Below, piece after piece: positions 17,354 to 26,683 of a DNA stretch of 64,000 bases; position 1 is the stretch's first letter; every line of letters begins with the position of its first letter. Position numbers and translations under genes: made by a program. The notes beneath the pieces were generated by a model. That model did no database searches and had not been told where the DNA came from. It was given only the letters and a program-made list of their open reading frames with translations. Origin of the DNA: a bacterium (GTDB taxonomy: Bacteria; B130-G9); assembly GCA_035527515.1 (NCBI GenBank), contig DATLAJ010000108.1, positions 1 through 64,000 on the forward strand, written 5' to 3'.

Positions 17354-18811
17354 TCAAAACGCCGAGAAGTGAAATGGCGCAGAATCCAACGAGAGCTCCT
17401 CGCCCGTGATGGGATCGATGAGCCGCGCGAATATCTCGTATTCGCCAGGCCCCTCGGTCCCGGCGAACGTGTATTCATAGACAGAGACAACCGCGTCGGC
17501 TTCGGGCCCGATCGTGAAGATTGAGCAGGGGTCCAGAACCGACAAATTCTCGCCGTTCGGGCACCTAACCCAGACCTTTGCCTCAACCGAGACTTCCTGC
17601 TCGCCAGTGATAACATGGGCGGAGACGACGATCGTCCCGTGCATTTTGAAAGAGTCGTCATTCAGCACAAGCTCTGCTGAGACGTCGGCCACTGACTTGC
17701 CCTGCTTGCCCCGGAGATAAAGCAGCGCGTTCGAGCCGTCATCCGTTGTGTCCTCGCCAGAATACACGATATACACATACTCAGAATCGGCGGCCATGGC
17801 CGTCATTCTTGAGGCAAGCGACCACTGCCCATACCTTGCGATCGGGATGTTCTCCGAATGCCAGCCCAGACCGTCCCTGAAGGCATATCTGGTCTTGTCC
17901 TCCTGCGTATAGGACTGGACATGGGCTATCTGAGCCGTGTATGACCTGCCAGTGCCGATCTGTGCCCATATCCCGCCGTCCTCGACAGGCTCTATGTCCC
18001 AACTCTGCCCGCTCTTGGTCCCATAGAATAACTTTGAAGAGAGCGGCGGCGGCCCGTCCAAATAAGCGAGGCGCATGCTGTCCTGATCGTCTATGGTAAG
18101 GGAGTCCCAGAGCCCAATCACGCCATAGGCGGGAGACGCAACCAGCTCCGAGTGCCACTCGTCATCGACAAACGAGGCGCACATCAGCTCTCCGTCCCGG
18201 TCGAGGTATGCAATGTGCGGCACATAGGAGGAATCGACTACGATTCCGGTGACCTCGTCAGCATCGGCCTGGAAAACGCTGCTTTGCCAATAGCTGCCTG
18301 TTCTCCAGAGATATTGGATCGACGCGTTGGCGTAGCTGAAAGCGACATGCACGTTGTCGTCCCCATCGATGAAGATCAGCGGAGCGCCGTGCTGCATTTC
18401 AAGAGCCGGGCAGTCAGAAATATCCCAGAACCAGCCATTGAAGACTGCTAATTGGGGTGGCTCAACAGCATAAGTCGAATAGGCGATGACCGGCTCCCGG
18501 TCGCTGTTTACGGCGATGTCCGGACGCGTGCCGGAGAGCATCTGCAGCTCATCAACCGTCTCAGTCGTCCAGCTTCCCGAGACGTTTGACGCGTAGGCAA
18601 TCACAGAAGACCCGAATTCCGGGGCATACAGGTAGGCGACATGTAGGCCGTTATCCCTGTCGATAAGGACAGATGCGTAATAGTCGCCATCTCGCTGGTC
18701 AATCACAAAGGGTGTGGACCACTCGGCGCAGAAGCCGGCCGCAGCGGTGAGAACAAGGCCCAAGAAAACTAGACAGGTTGCCGCAAAATAGGGTGCTTTT
18801 CTGGCGTTCAT
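17354..18811 (-). CDS. Secreted beta-propeller-like protein with shared C-terminal domain
   Basis: An exported 485-residue protein of unknown function. It has a signal peptide (residues 1-29, cleavage near GFCA-EW). Residues 30-370 contain recurring short blocks such as GLHVAYLYAP, DNVHVAFSYA, VPHIAYLDRD and SMRLAYLDG about 40-55 residues apart, as in BNR/sialidase-like propellers, though I see no catalytic residues. Residues from about 372 to 485 form a separate beta-sandwich-like domain that resembles the end of the neighbouring beta-helix protein and parts of proteins at 40.1 and 63.0 kb. GGAGG precedes the ATG. It is divergent from the beta-helix gene. Confidence 0.78.
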   Translation of the reverse strand: MNARKAPYFAATCLVFLGLVLTAAAGFCAEWSTPFVIDQRDGDYYASVLIDRDNGLHVAYLYAPEFGSSVIAYASNVSGSWTTETVDELQMLSGTRPDIAVNSDREPVIAYSTYAVEPPQLAVFNGWFWDISDCPALEMQHGAPLIFIDGDDNVHVAFSYANASIQYLWRTGSYWQSSVFQADADEVTGIVVDSSYVPHIAYLDRDGELMCASFVDDEWHSELVASPAYGVIGLWDSLTIDDQDSMRLAYLDGPPPLSSKLFYGTKSGQSWDIEPVEDGGIWAQIGTGRSYTAQIAHVQSYTQEDKTRYAFRDGLGWHSENIPIARYGQWSLASRMTAMAADSEYVYIVYSGEDTTDDGSNALLYLRGKQGKSVADVSAELVLNDDSFKMHGTIVVSAHVITGEQEVSVEAKVWVRCPNGENLSVLDPCSIFTIGPEADAVVSVYEYTFAGTEGPGEYEIFARLIDPITGEELSLDSAPFHFSAF

Positions 18812-19025
18812 TTAAGTTCCTCCACGGAATCTACGAAATAAGTATTGATGAATTACTGAGGGTACATCGGGTTTGGATGTTATGCGAAACCAGAGCTCAT
18901 GACAAGAAGCCGTATGTGCACCGGCGCCTCGGCGGCCAGGAGTTATTCAAACATTGCCGCGATGGACCGTCGTCGGCCCGGCTATATTGCGATCCTTGTC
19001 CTGACAGTGCAATGAGGAGACAGAG

Positions 19026-21233
19026 ATGAGAAGGATTCTTGCGTTTTGTTGGGCAGTGGTCCTTGCGTTCGCAGTTCTCTCAACGGGACTGGCATCTGCC
19101 AGCACGACCTATTACGTCAACAGCACGATCGGCGATGACACAAACGACGGCTCGCGCAGCGCTCCGTGGAAGACTATCTCCCACTCTCTCGCCAACATAG
19201 GTGGGGCGGACCCGAGCCGGCCTGCGAGGCTTTCGATAGCCTCCGGCAACTACTCATCGTCAGCGAACGGCGAGACGTTCCCGCTCGAGGTTAGGAGCTA
19301 CGTTACGATGGTCGGGATGGGCCCCGAGTCAACGGTGCTCGACGCTGGACTGAGCGCTCCGCACGTCATCTTTGTGCAGAATGCCCAGTCAGTTACGATC
19401 GAGCGGATAGCACTGACGCAGGGCGCAGCGACCGGTGATTGGCCGGACGCGTGCGGAGGCGGCATCTGCGCCATCAATTCGGATATTACGGTCCGAAGCT
19501 GCAAGATATACAGCAACAGCGCCACCGTGGTCGATAAGCACGGCGCAGGAGCAGGTGTTTACCTCTACGGCGATTGCTCTCCGCTGATCGAGGACTGCCA
19601 GTTCGTGCTCAACACAGCGACCGCCGGCGGTGCGGGCATCTGCTGCGAATACTACTGCTCGCCTACGGTCATAAACACCACGTTCGACCGAAACACCGGC
19701 GCCGCTATCTACGCCTTTAGGTGGTCTGATGTTAAGGTCAATAACTGCTCGTTCACCGAGAATACTGGCGGGATGATACTGGAGGACTTCTCCACCGCCC
19801 ACGTTGAGGCGTCGAGCATCTCCAGAAACAGCGCCGACAGCGGAGCCGCCATCAATTGCCTCCACCATTGCCAGATAACGCTTGAGTCTTGCACGCTTTG
19901 GTCAAATGTGGCGACCGGAAGCGGCGGGGCTATCTTGTGTGAGCGGGACGGTAGGTGCAACATTACCGACTGCGAGCTCTCTCTGAACACCTCGGGCCAG
20001 GACGGCGGTGCGATATGCTGCGTTGGCTCTACCCTTCAACTTCTGGACTCGGACGTAACGGCCAACTCGGCAAGAGGCCAGGGCGGTGGCGTTTTCTGCG
20101 GTCAAGATTCCGAGGCGACAATTGACGAGACCAACATAGCTGGAAACGATGCCGCATGGGGCGCCGGGGTGGCGTTCAGCGATAACACCGGCGGCAACAT
20201 AACATCCTGCAATTTCACCAAGAACAGCGCCTCGTCCGGTGGCGCTGCAGTATTCTGCCAGAACTACTCTTCCCCGAATTTGCTCCATTGCAGAATAATG
20301 GATAACGTGGTGGCCGGAGATGCACCGCTTGGCGGAGCGGGTCTCTATTGCGAGTATTGCTGCGACCCTAACCTCAACAACTGCTTGGTCGCGAGAAACG
20401 ACTCCCAAGTCCCCGGCGCCGGTATCTATTCCAACGAGTATTGCAGCCCCACGTTGACCAACGTTACCGTCTGGGACAACACGGCCGCCTCAAGCGCAAC
20501 AAGCATCTTTTGCGATAGCTACTCAGAACTCTCACTTCTAAGCTGCATTGTGTGGGGCGGGGAGGACGGGATCGCAACGCTCGGTGAGAGCGAGGTCCAG
20601 GCCTCATACTCCTGCGTATTCGGCGGATACTCCGGGCCAGGAACCAACAACATCGATCAGAACCCACGCTTCGCCAGCGCCTCGGATGCACGAGGCGACT
20701 ACTACCTAAGCGCTGAGGCCGCAAAACAGAAGGAGGATAGCCCCTGTATTAACGCAGGATTCGGCTTCATCGAGAACGCCTCTGGCGGGCTTTCGTTCCG
20801 CACCACCCGAACGGACGACGGGTTTGACGCGGACGAAGTTGACATGGGCTATCACTATCTTACGAGCATCGCGGACATCAAATGCTACCTCAACGCCTCG
20901 CAATACCGCGTTGGGGACACGTTTGACCTTTCCATTCGTATCGCCAATCCGTCGGATGAGAGCACCACCGCCGACGCTTACATCGCTATCGTAAGCCCGA
21001 CAGGGCAGATATTCTGCGTCGGTGATACGGCTTTTGGTCCCGGCCTGTTCCCATGGGTCGCGGGCTTTGAGATGCCGGGCGATTATCTCTTCGGGCCGGC
21101 GAGCGTTCTTGCGTTTCAGGTTCCGCAAGGATGTCCGGTGGGAACGTATCTGGCCGCGGCCGCGCTTTTCATCCCAGGTAGCATGACACAGATGAGCGAG
21201 ATGAGCCTGGTTGGCTTTGAGATGCTCGACTGA
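19026..21233 (+). CDS. Secreted right-handed beta-helix protein
   Basis: A 735-residue exported protein. After a signal peptide (residues 1-25) comes a DUF1565-like opening (TYYVNSTIGDDTNDGSRSAP), then a long parallel beta-helix of Cys- and Asn-rich turns (for example CGGGICAINS, GGAGICCEYYCSPTVINTTF, SGGAAVFCQNYSSP), the pattern of polymorphic outer-membrane-protein and pectate-lyase-like repeats. From about residue 618 a different domain begins (YLNASQYRVGDTFDLSIRIA), shared with three other secreted proteins here. GAGGAGA lies five bases before the ATG. Likely a surface or adhesin-like protein; substrate unknown. Confidence 0.85.
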   Translation: MRRILAFCWAVVLAFAVLSTGLASASTTYYVNSTIGDDTNDGSRSAPWKTISHSLANIGGADPSRPARLSIASGNYSSSANGETFPLEVRSYVTMVGMGPESTVLDAGLSAPHVIFVQNAQSVTIERIALTQGAATGDWPDACGGGICAINSDITVRSCKIYSNSATVVDKHGAGAGVYLYGDCSPLIEDCQFVLNTATAGGAGICCEYYCSPTVINTTFDRNTGAAIYAFRWSDVKVNNCSFTENTGGMILEDFSTAHVEASSISRNSADSGAAINCLHHCQITLESCTLWSNVATGSGGAILCERDGRCNITDCELSLNTSGQDGGAICCVGSTLQLLDSDVTANSARGQGGGVFCGQDSEATIDETNIAGNDAAWGAGVAFSDNTGGNITSCNFTKNSASSGGAAVFCQNYSSPNLLHCRIMDNVVAGDAPLGGAGLYCEYCCDPNLNNCLVARNDSQVPGAGIYSNEYCSPTLTNVTVWDNTAASSATSIFCDSYSELSLLSCIVWGGEDGIATLGESEVQASYSCVFGGYSGPGTNNIDQNPRFASASDARGDYYLSAEAAKQKEDSPCINAGFGFIENASGGLSFRTTRTDDGFDADEVDMGYHYLTSIADIKCYLNASQYRVGDTFDLSIRIANPSDESTTADAYIAIVSPTGQIFCVGDTAFGPGLFPWVAGFEMPGDYLFGPASVLAFQVPQGCPVGTYLAAAALFIPGSMTQMSEMSLVGFEMLD

Positions 21234-21534
21234 GGAACGCGGGATTGGTGTTTCAGACCTGGACTATCACTTTGTAGGGGCAGGCCTTGTGTCTGCCCGA
21301 ATAGATAGATGGGTGGAGACAAGCCCCGCCCCTACACAACCTCAGACCCGACTTATTGGACAGCCTCCACGAACCGCCCTTAAGGTGCCCGATCGGATTA
21401 GACCAGAGCGATTCACAAAATCGCCCGATCCTATTGACGCAACCGGATTTACCCAAAGCTGTTTGGCAGGCATCATAAGAAGGGCTGGGCAAGCACCGGG
21501 CCCCTACACGACCTGCTGCGCTTGAAGCCCCCGG
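21234..21534. other. Intergenic region with mobile-type inverted repeats
   Basis: Three hundred bases between convergent genes with no convincing coding frame. It contains a short inverted-repeat element (21273-21336) and a further half-site GCCCCTACA at 21500-21508. No clear terminator was found. Confidence 0.5.
21273..21336. repeat. 64-bp element with 9-bp terminal inverted repeats
   Basis: TGTAGGGGC at 21273-21281 is the exact reverse complement of GCCCCTACA at 21328-21336; the inside is imperfectly complementary too (CAGGCCTTGTGTCTG against the right half). A third GCCCCTACA at 21500-21508 suggests a second, partly lost unit. Such short palindromic units with TGTAGGGGC ends are widely dispersed in environmental bacteria, so this is probably a non-autonomous dispersed repeat. 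Confidence 0.6.
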
Positions 21535-23031
21535 TTACTTCGGAACCATCGGATAGTGGATGGGCCTGCCCGCTGTGCTGTTGCAGGTTGCTCTTTCCGC
21601 CTCGGCGAAATCTGCGATGTTTGTGTCGTTCAGGATATGAGGCGTCAAGAAAATGACCATCTCGGTCTTTCTAGTAGAGCGCTTGGTCATTCTGAACAGC
21701 CGACCTATGTATGGTATGTCCCCGATCACTGGGATCTTGTAGGTTAGCTCCTGAGTGTTGTTGAACATCAGCCCGCCGATCACGATCGTCCGGCCATCCC
21801 TAGCCCTCGCGTAAAGATCGCCCTCTCTTCGGTTGGTCTGCGGTTGCCCTCCAACAGTCCCAATCACAGTCTCGATGCGAGGCTTAACCGACATGGCCAC
21901 GTAGCCATCGGAGGATATCTGCGGCGTGATCTCCAGTCGTGTTCCGACCTCGCGCCACGCCACTGTTGGCCTATACTCTGTGTAGGCGATGCCGAGCGGG
22001 TTCACGTCCGTAACCTTCACGTATTCTGTGTATGGTATGTTGGTGTATATGTCGAACTTAGACGTCCTCCGGTCCATCGCGACAAGCTTTGGTGAGGATA
22101 TCATCTCGACATCGCCCTGCTGAGACAAGGCCATCAAAAGCATCTCCACATGATCGTTGCTGAGGCCAGCGGCGATGACCTGCCCCCCTAGATAGCCTGT
22201 GAGAAACGTCATCGCTGTGCCACGCAGGTTGGACCAGCCAGATAAATCAACATCTTTGAAGGTCCAGTCGATCCCCATCTCGTGGTCGCTGTCCAGCTGC
22301 ACCTCAAACAGCTCGACCTCTATCTCAACTTGCGGAGGCTTCACATCGACAGCCCGTATATACTCCTCAACATAGTTCGCTACCGTTGGATCACAGTTTA
22401 TGAGCGTCAGCGTCCGTGAAGGCATGTCAGTAAGAACCAGGCCACGTCCAGCCAATATATCCTCGACCTGGGACTTGATGTCCAGAATGGGTGCCTGCTT
22501 GATCCTGAAAACCTTGATCGGCTCGCCAGGTGTGATGATAAGGAACTTGTTGTCTATGCGCCACGAATAGCCAAAAGACCTAAGAACAATGTCAAATATC
22601 TCCTCGAGCGTAACGCTTGAGACGTCCAATGTAATCGTGCCCTGGAGCCGCTGTGGGATGATAACGTTCAGGCCCTTGCCCTTGACCAAAGTCTGGACAA
22701 CATCCTGCAGCTGTGCGTCCTGAACCTTTATGTCGAACCGCTGCTGAAGCACAGACGGAACCGGCGACTCGGGAGCCTCCGCCAGCGAGAGCGCCTCGGA
22801 GACGTCCGCTAGATTAAGGGTCTCCAAGACGGTCATATCCTCAAGCTCTGGTTCATCTGACTCGGTGCTCTCAGTAGCAACCGTTGGCTCCTCAACTACA
22901 GCCTCTGCCTCGCTCGTGGCAGGTCCCACCGCAGGGGCACGCATCATCGCACACCCCGAAAGCGACACAAGCATCAAAACAAGAGAAAGAATAGCGATTG
23001 AGGTCGCCCCCATTACCCATCCGTTCTTCAC
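21535..23031 (-). CDS. pilQ: Secretin, PilQ/GspD family lipoprotein
   Basis: Forms the outer-membrane pore for the pilus or secreted substrate. The product starts at GTG 23031, with GGGAGG five bases upstream, which gives a perfect lipoprotein signal ending LVSLSGC. After an acidic linker come a short-domain STN/N0 region (RFDIKVQDAQLQDVVQTLVK), an N1-like domain (FRIKQAPILDIKSQVEDIL) and the secretin core from about residue 235 (VEIEVELFEVQLDSD, PKLVAMDRRTSKFDIYTNIP, VGTRLEITPQIS, VIGGLMFNN, PVIGDIPYIGRLFR). At about 498 residues it is short for PilQ and has no AMIN repeats. Last gene of the pilus operon. Confidence 0.9.
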   Translation of the reverse strand: MKNGWVMGATSIAILSLVLMLVSLSGCAMMRAPAVGPATSEAEAVVEEPTVATESTESDEPELEDMTVLETLNLADVSEALSLAEAPESPVPSVLQQRFDIKVQDAQLQDVVQTLVKGKGLNVIIPQRLQGTITLDVSSVTLEEIFDIVLRSFGYSWRIDNKFLIITPGEPIKVFRIKQAPILDIKSQVEDILAGRGLVLTDMPSRTLTLINCDPTVANYVEEYIRAVDVKPPQVEIEVELFEVQLDSDHEMGIDWTFKDVDLSGWSNLRGTAMTFLTGYLGGQVIAAGLSNDHVEMLLMALSQQGDVEMISSPKLVAMDRRTSKFDIYTNIPYTEYVKVTDVNPLGIAYTEYRPTVAWREVGTRLEITPQISSDGYVAMSVKPRIETVIGTVGGQPQTNRREGDLYARARDGRTIVIGGLMFNNTQELTYKIPVIGDIPYIGRLFRMTKRSTRKTEMVIFLTPHILNDTNIADFAEAERATCNSTAGRPIHYPMVPK

Positions 23032-23180
23032 ATCAGCCTCCCGTATGACAAACATCATCTTCTATTCCGCCCTAAACGAATTCCTCATTCCCGTTACCCA
23101 TATACTACCCAAAATGCGACGCCCGTCAAAACATTCCCGACCAAGCACTCCCATCTTGAACGCATATCCCACAACCACGT

Positions 23181-24092
23181 TTACGACTTCGCCGCGGCCT
23201 CCTGCTTGGTTTCCGAACCCCATGTGCCTCCGATCGGGAAGTCGTAATCAAGGTTGATCAACAGATTGCGGATGGTTACGACCTCAGGAAGTATCCTGAT
23301 GATCCTGATCCTCTGAGACACTTCTTCTGCGCCTCTTGGGCCGCCAGTCGGTGTTGAGAACTGGATGTCCTCCCCCTCTGTGACTACCCATTTGATGCCC
23401 TCAGATAGCGGCAATCGTTGGATTACTGCCCACGACTGCTTGCCGCTATGCATTATCATAGCCACTCGAACCGGCGGCTCGCCGCGAACATATAAGAGGT
23501 TTCTCTGGACTTGCTGCGCGCTCGCCTCAGGCTTCTTGCGCAGAGCGGCATTTATGGTTGTGATCTCTTCAAAATCGCTGAACCCTTCCGGGACCACAAG
23601 GTCCGTAACGTAAGGGTTATAGCCCTCCTTCCTCAGCTCCACCAGATACTTGCCAGCCGGAAAACTCACGGGAACCAGCCAGTCGGTCTGCTTTGGCATC
23701 AATGTATTATTGATATAAATCTCTGCACCGCCGGGGCGTGACCTTATGAATATCTTGCCCAGTCCCTCATATTTACGCTGAAATGGCGACCTGGAAGTAT
23801 CCCTGCTCGCGGCCGCAAACTCCCCCATCCATTTGGCCTCAGCCTCGCCTGGTCGAGCTACTGCCGATACCGCCGAGGCGGCCGCCTGGCCAGACACTTC
23901 AAGCCCAACGTCCCGCGTGGGCACCTCAACATCCAACTCAGGAGCCGTTTGGACAGCGGTCTTAGCTATATTGGTCTCACTGGGGCCCTTGTGCCGCGAT
24001 ACCCTCTCCACGATAAACGGAATCAACTGCCATGCGAGAACAAGAACGGCCAAAGCGATGACCACACCCATAAACCACTTATTCCTGAGCAA
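23181..24092 (-). CDS. Membrane protein with PEGA domain at the pilP position
   Basis: A 303-residue single-span protein (span at about 8-26, VVIALAVLVLAWQLIPFIV). After a low-complexity periplasmic linker it carries a PEGA domain at about 112-170 (KIFIRSRPGGAEIYINNTLM through PAGKYLVELRKEGYNPY), an extracytoplasmic beta-sandwich thought to bind envelope partners. The last 100 residues show no known motif. It sits between pilO and the secretin gene, where PilP normally links inner and outer parts of the pilus machine, so it may replace PilP. TTG start with GGGAGG nine bases upstream. Confidence 0.75.
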   Translation of the reverse strand: MLRNKWFMGVVIALAVLVLAWQLIPFIVERVSRHKGPSETNIAKTAVQTAPELDVEVPTRDVGLEVSGQAAASAVSAVARPGEAEAKWMGEFAAASRDTSRSPFQRKYEGLGKIFIRSRPGGAEIYINNTLMPKQTDWLVPVSFPAGKYLVELRKEGYNPYVTDLVVPEGFSDFEEITTINAALRKKPEASAQQVQRNLLYVRGEPPVRVAMIMHSGKQSWAVIQRLPLSEGIKWVVTEGEDIQFSTPTGGPRGAEEVSQRIRIIRILPEVVTIRNLLINLDYDFPIGGTWGSETKQEAAAKS

Positions 24093-24163
24093 ACCCTATT
24101 CCTCCCAGATTAAAGGGCGCCATATTTAAGGACCTCAAATAGTTGCCCTCACGAGCCCCGATA

Positions 24164-24808
24164 TTAGAACCCAGCATTCCCTACGCCCCCTGACGAAGCC
24201 GACTCAGCCGCTGCGCCCTTGAGCTGATACGTCTCCATCTGCATGTCCACGCGCAGCCCAGGAATCTCATACTCCCCGCCTTTCTCCTCCGCAGTCAGCC
24301 GGCGAGCGTCAATCCACTTGATATTCACGAGCCTGTCCAGATAGCCTAAGCCCTCGAGAAACTTCACCAAGTCCTTGAACCTACAGTCAACGTTGTTCAT
24401 CCTGATAGGAATGACATAGAACGGGAGATCGCTCCCCGGCAAAGTGTGCTGGTAACTGTCCATCTGCTCGATCGGAAGCTGATTGATACTAGCTCGCTGG
24501 GCGGTTGAGGCAAACTGCTCCAGAAGTGCCGGAAGGTTGTAATCAACGGGTACCTTGAGCATCAAGACTTTTGCCTCTTCCTTCATCCTTGCCAGGAGCA
24601 GTTTCTTTTCCGTCAGGTGCGAGATGAGTTCCTTTGCCTTTTCGATCCTCACCTGCTCTCGCCCCGTCTTGACGCGGAGCTCCTTCGTTTCCTGAATGAT
24701 GGGATTGAATAAACCAAAGTAAACTATCACAAGAAAAACAACCGCCACGCCGGCAACGATACCGATCCTCGCGCCCGCTGGAAGCTCGCCGAACCGCCCT
24801 AGTACCAT
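24164..24808 (-). CDS. pilO: Type IV pilus alignment protein PilO
   Basis: Inner-membrane PilO forms a periplasmic complex with PilN and PilP. The 214 residues have a span at about 14-33 (IGIVAGVAVVFLVIVYFGLF), a coiled-coil (RVKTGREQVRIEKAKELISH), then the ferredoxin-like domain with VPVDYNLPALLEQFASTAQR and IPIRMNNVDCRFKDLVKFLE. Homology, order and spacing place it directly after the PilM-PilN fusion gene. Confidence 0.87.
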   Translation of the reverse strand: MVLGRFGELPAGARIGIVAGVAVVFLVIVYFGLFNPIIQETKELRVKTGREQVRIEKAKELISHLTEKKLLLARMKEEAKVLMLKVPVDYNLPALLEQFASTAQRASINQLPIEQMDSYQHTLPGSDLPFYVIPIRMNNVDCRFKDLVKFLEGLGYLDRLVNIKWIDARRLTAEEKGGEYEIPGLRVDMQMETYQLKGAAAESASSGGVGNAGF

Positions 24809-24840
24809 ATCATACTACCCCACTATGACTAAAGTAAATC

Positions 24841-26622
24841 CTATCCCTTCGTTCTGACCTTGTCCCAGAACTGCTGCCCCTCAAGCTCGCAGCGTATCTC
24901 GAATTTCTGCTTATACGTGCCAGGCACAACATCAGAGTAAATGGTCGTAAGCGCTTCGGTAAAGAGCTTCTCGCCCTTTGCCGCCCCCTTGGTGGATGCT
25001 AAGAGCGGCTCGGCCTTGACCCGCTCCACGGTCTCCCTGCTTGGCTGCAAATACGCCTCCTCGAAAAACGGAGACTCCGTAAGCCTATCAACGAATCTCG
25101 CGATCCTCTCCTGAAGCGCTACCTGTGAATCGTCGTAGGCATAGCCAATAATCAGAGCTTCCCATTTGGCGCTGCTCTCGACGCCCGGCCCCGCACCCCG
25201 GCCCCGACGACCTCGGCGCCCCGTGCCTCTCTCTCCAACGCGGTTGATCTTCACGGTCTCCACATACATGTTGGCCGAGACAAGCGTCGCCAAGTTCTCA
25301 TATATGTCAGGCCAAAGCGGCTCGTTCTCGGTGAGCTTGGCCAGAAGGCCAGAGTAACTCTGGAACCGCGCAATCTGCCCGTTGACGCCTTGGAGCTCAT
25401 CCAAGGCAGGTTTGAGCTCCTCGTAGTTCCCCTTCTCTACCTCGTAATTCTTCCTCGCTTTCCCCAGATCGTCACGGAGAAACAGGTAAAACAGGCCAAT
25501 TATGGCAAGCACAACAACAACCAAACCCGTATAGACGAACCGCTTGACCGCCACAAAGGCCTGGGCCTTTATCTCGGACGGGAGCAGGTTGATCCTGACC
25601 AGCTTGGGCGGCTCCAGCGCAAGACCTAAACAACTTGCAAACCGAGGCGCAAGAGTCTCTAGCTCCGTGGACTGAGAACCCAAGCCCTCCAGATTGAGAC
25701 CCTCCAACGGGTTGAAGAACTTGATCTCGACGTCCTCGAGCCCCTCCGCCAAGAACTCGTCAATTCGCGGAAGCCGAACCCCCTCGCCCGAAACGTAGAG
25801 CTTCTTTACGATATTGCCCCTGAACTGCTGCTTGTAATACAAGAAAGAACGCTTCAACTCCGTCGCAACTCGCTGCAAGGCAGGAATCTCTTCGATTGAG
25901 CTCGGCCCACCGGCAACACCGGGCCCGAAATCCATTTCCGCTTCGTCCTCGCCCTCCTCGAAGGCGGTCTTCATGTCATCGTAACCGGTGAAAATCTCCC
26001 TTTGGAAGTAGAGCGTCTCATTCCCAAAGATGAACATTGTGCTTATGTCTCCACCGATGTCGATCAGCGCGACCGCCTCGCCACTCGACCAGACCCCCGA
26101 GCGAGACAAAGATGCGTATAGACCGCACGAAGGCGCTGCGATAGCCGCTGGGAGTATCCCAAAAGTGCGCAGGACGTTGATGTTCTCATACACCAAGTCC
26201 CGGTTGGCGGAGACGATCATCACCTGCTGCTTGTCCTGACCCCGCTCACGAACCATCCGCAACAGCGAATAGTCAAAGATGAGGTCCTCTATCGGAACCG
26301 CCGCATCCTTCCGAACCTCGCGCTCAACTACACCCGCTACCTCTTTCCGAGGCATCGGTGGAAACGACAGGATCCGAGTCCGGACGTCCCGACCCCTGAC
26401 AAGGCTCACAACGCTCTCGAACTTCTTTCTCGGTGGCAGGCTAGCAATCGCCTCCGAAAGCGCCTCGGTCTGAGCTCTCACAACCTCGTCCGGAGACGGC
26501 TTCTCCTTGAACTCCAAGTTCGAGACACCAAAGGCCCTGACCAAGGGCTCCTTCCCTGGCTCGATCTCTACTACCTTGACCGAGCTGGAATCAATATCGA
26601 TGCCGATAACAGTCTTTGCCAT
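24841..26622 (-). CDS. pilM: PilM-PilN fusion protein
   Basis: One 593-residue polypeptide holds both PilM and PilN. Residues 1 to about 335 are the actin-like PilM ATP-binding fold (VIGIDIDSSSVKVVEIEPG, ALIDIGGDISTMFIFGN, RSFLYYKQQFRGNIVKKLY). The PilN signature RINLLPSEI follows at about 342-350, then a membrane span (LVVVVLAIIGLFYLFL), a coiled-coil and the PilN periplasmic domain. In other species PilM is cytoplasmic and grips this N-terminal INLLP peptide of a separate PilN; here the two are joined in cis. SD-like AGGAT lies before the ATG. A sequencing artefact is unlikely, because no stop or frame change is needed. Confidence 0.9.
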   Translation of the reverse strand: MAKTVIGIDIDSSSVKVVEIEPGKEPLVRAFGVSNLEFKEKPSPDEVVRAQTEALSEAIASLPPRKKFESVVSLVRGRDVRTRILSFPPMPRKEVAGVVEREVRKDAAVPIEDLIFDYSLLRMVRERGQDKQQVMIVSANRDLVYENINVLRTFGILPAAIAAPSCGLYASLSRSGVWSSGEAVALIDIGGDISTMFIFGNETLYFQREIFTGYDDMKTAFEEGEDEAEMDFGPGVAGGPSSIEEIPALQRVATELKRSFLYYKQQFRGNIVKKLYVSGEGVRLPRIDEFLAEGLEDVEIKFFNPLEGLNLEGLGSQSTELETLAPRFASCLGLALEPPKLVRINLLPSEIKAQAFVAVKRFVYTGLVVVVLAIIGLFYLFLRDDLGKARKNYEVEKGNYEELKPALDELQGVNGQIARFQSYSGLLAKLTENEPLWPDIYENLATLVSANMYVETVKINRVGERGTGRRGRRGRGAGPGVESSAKWEALIIGYAYDDSQVALQERIARFVDRLTESPFFEEAYLQPSRETVERVKAEPLLASTKGAAKGEKLFTEALTTIYSDVVPGTYKQKFEIRCELEGQQFWDKVRTKG

Positions 26623-26683
26623 ATCCTATGACCTCGGTTATTGCCCTAAATCACGGGCATCAATCAATCAAAGCCAGTCTATA

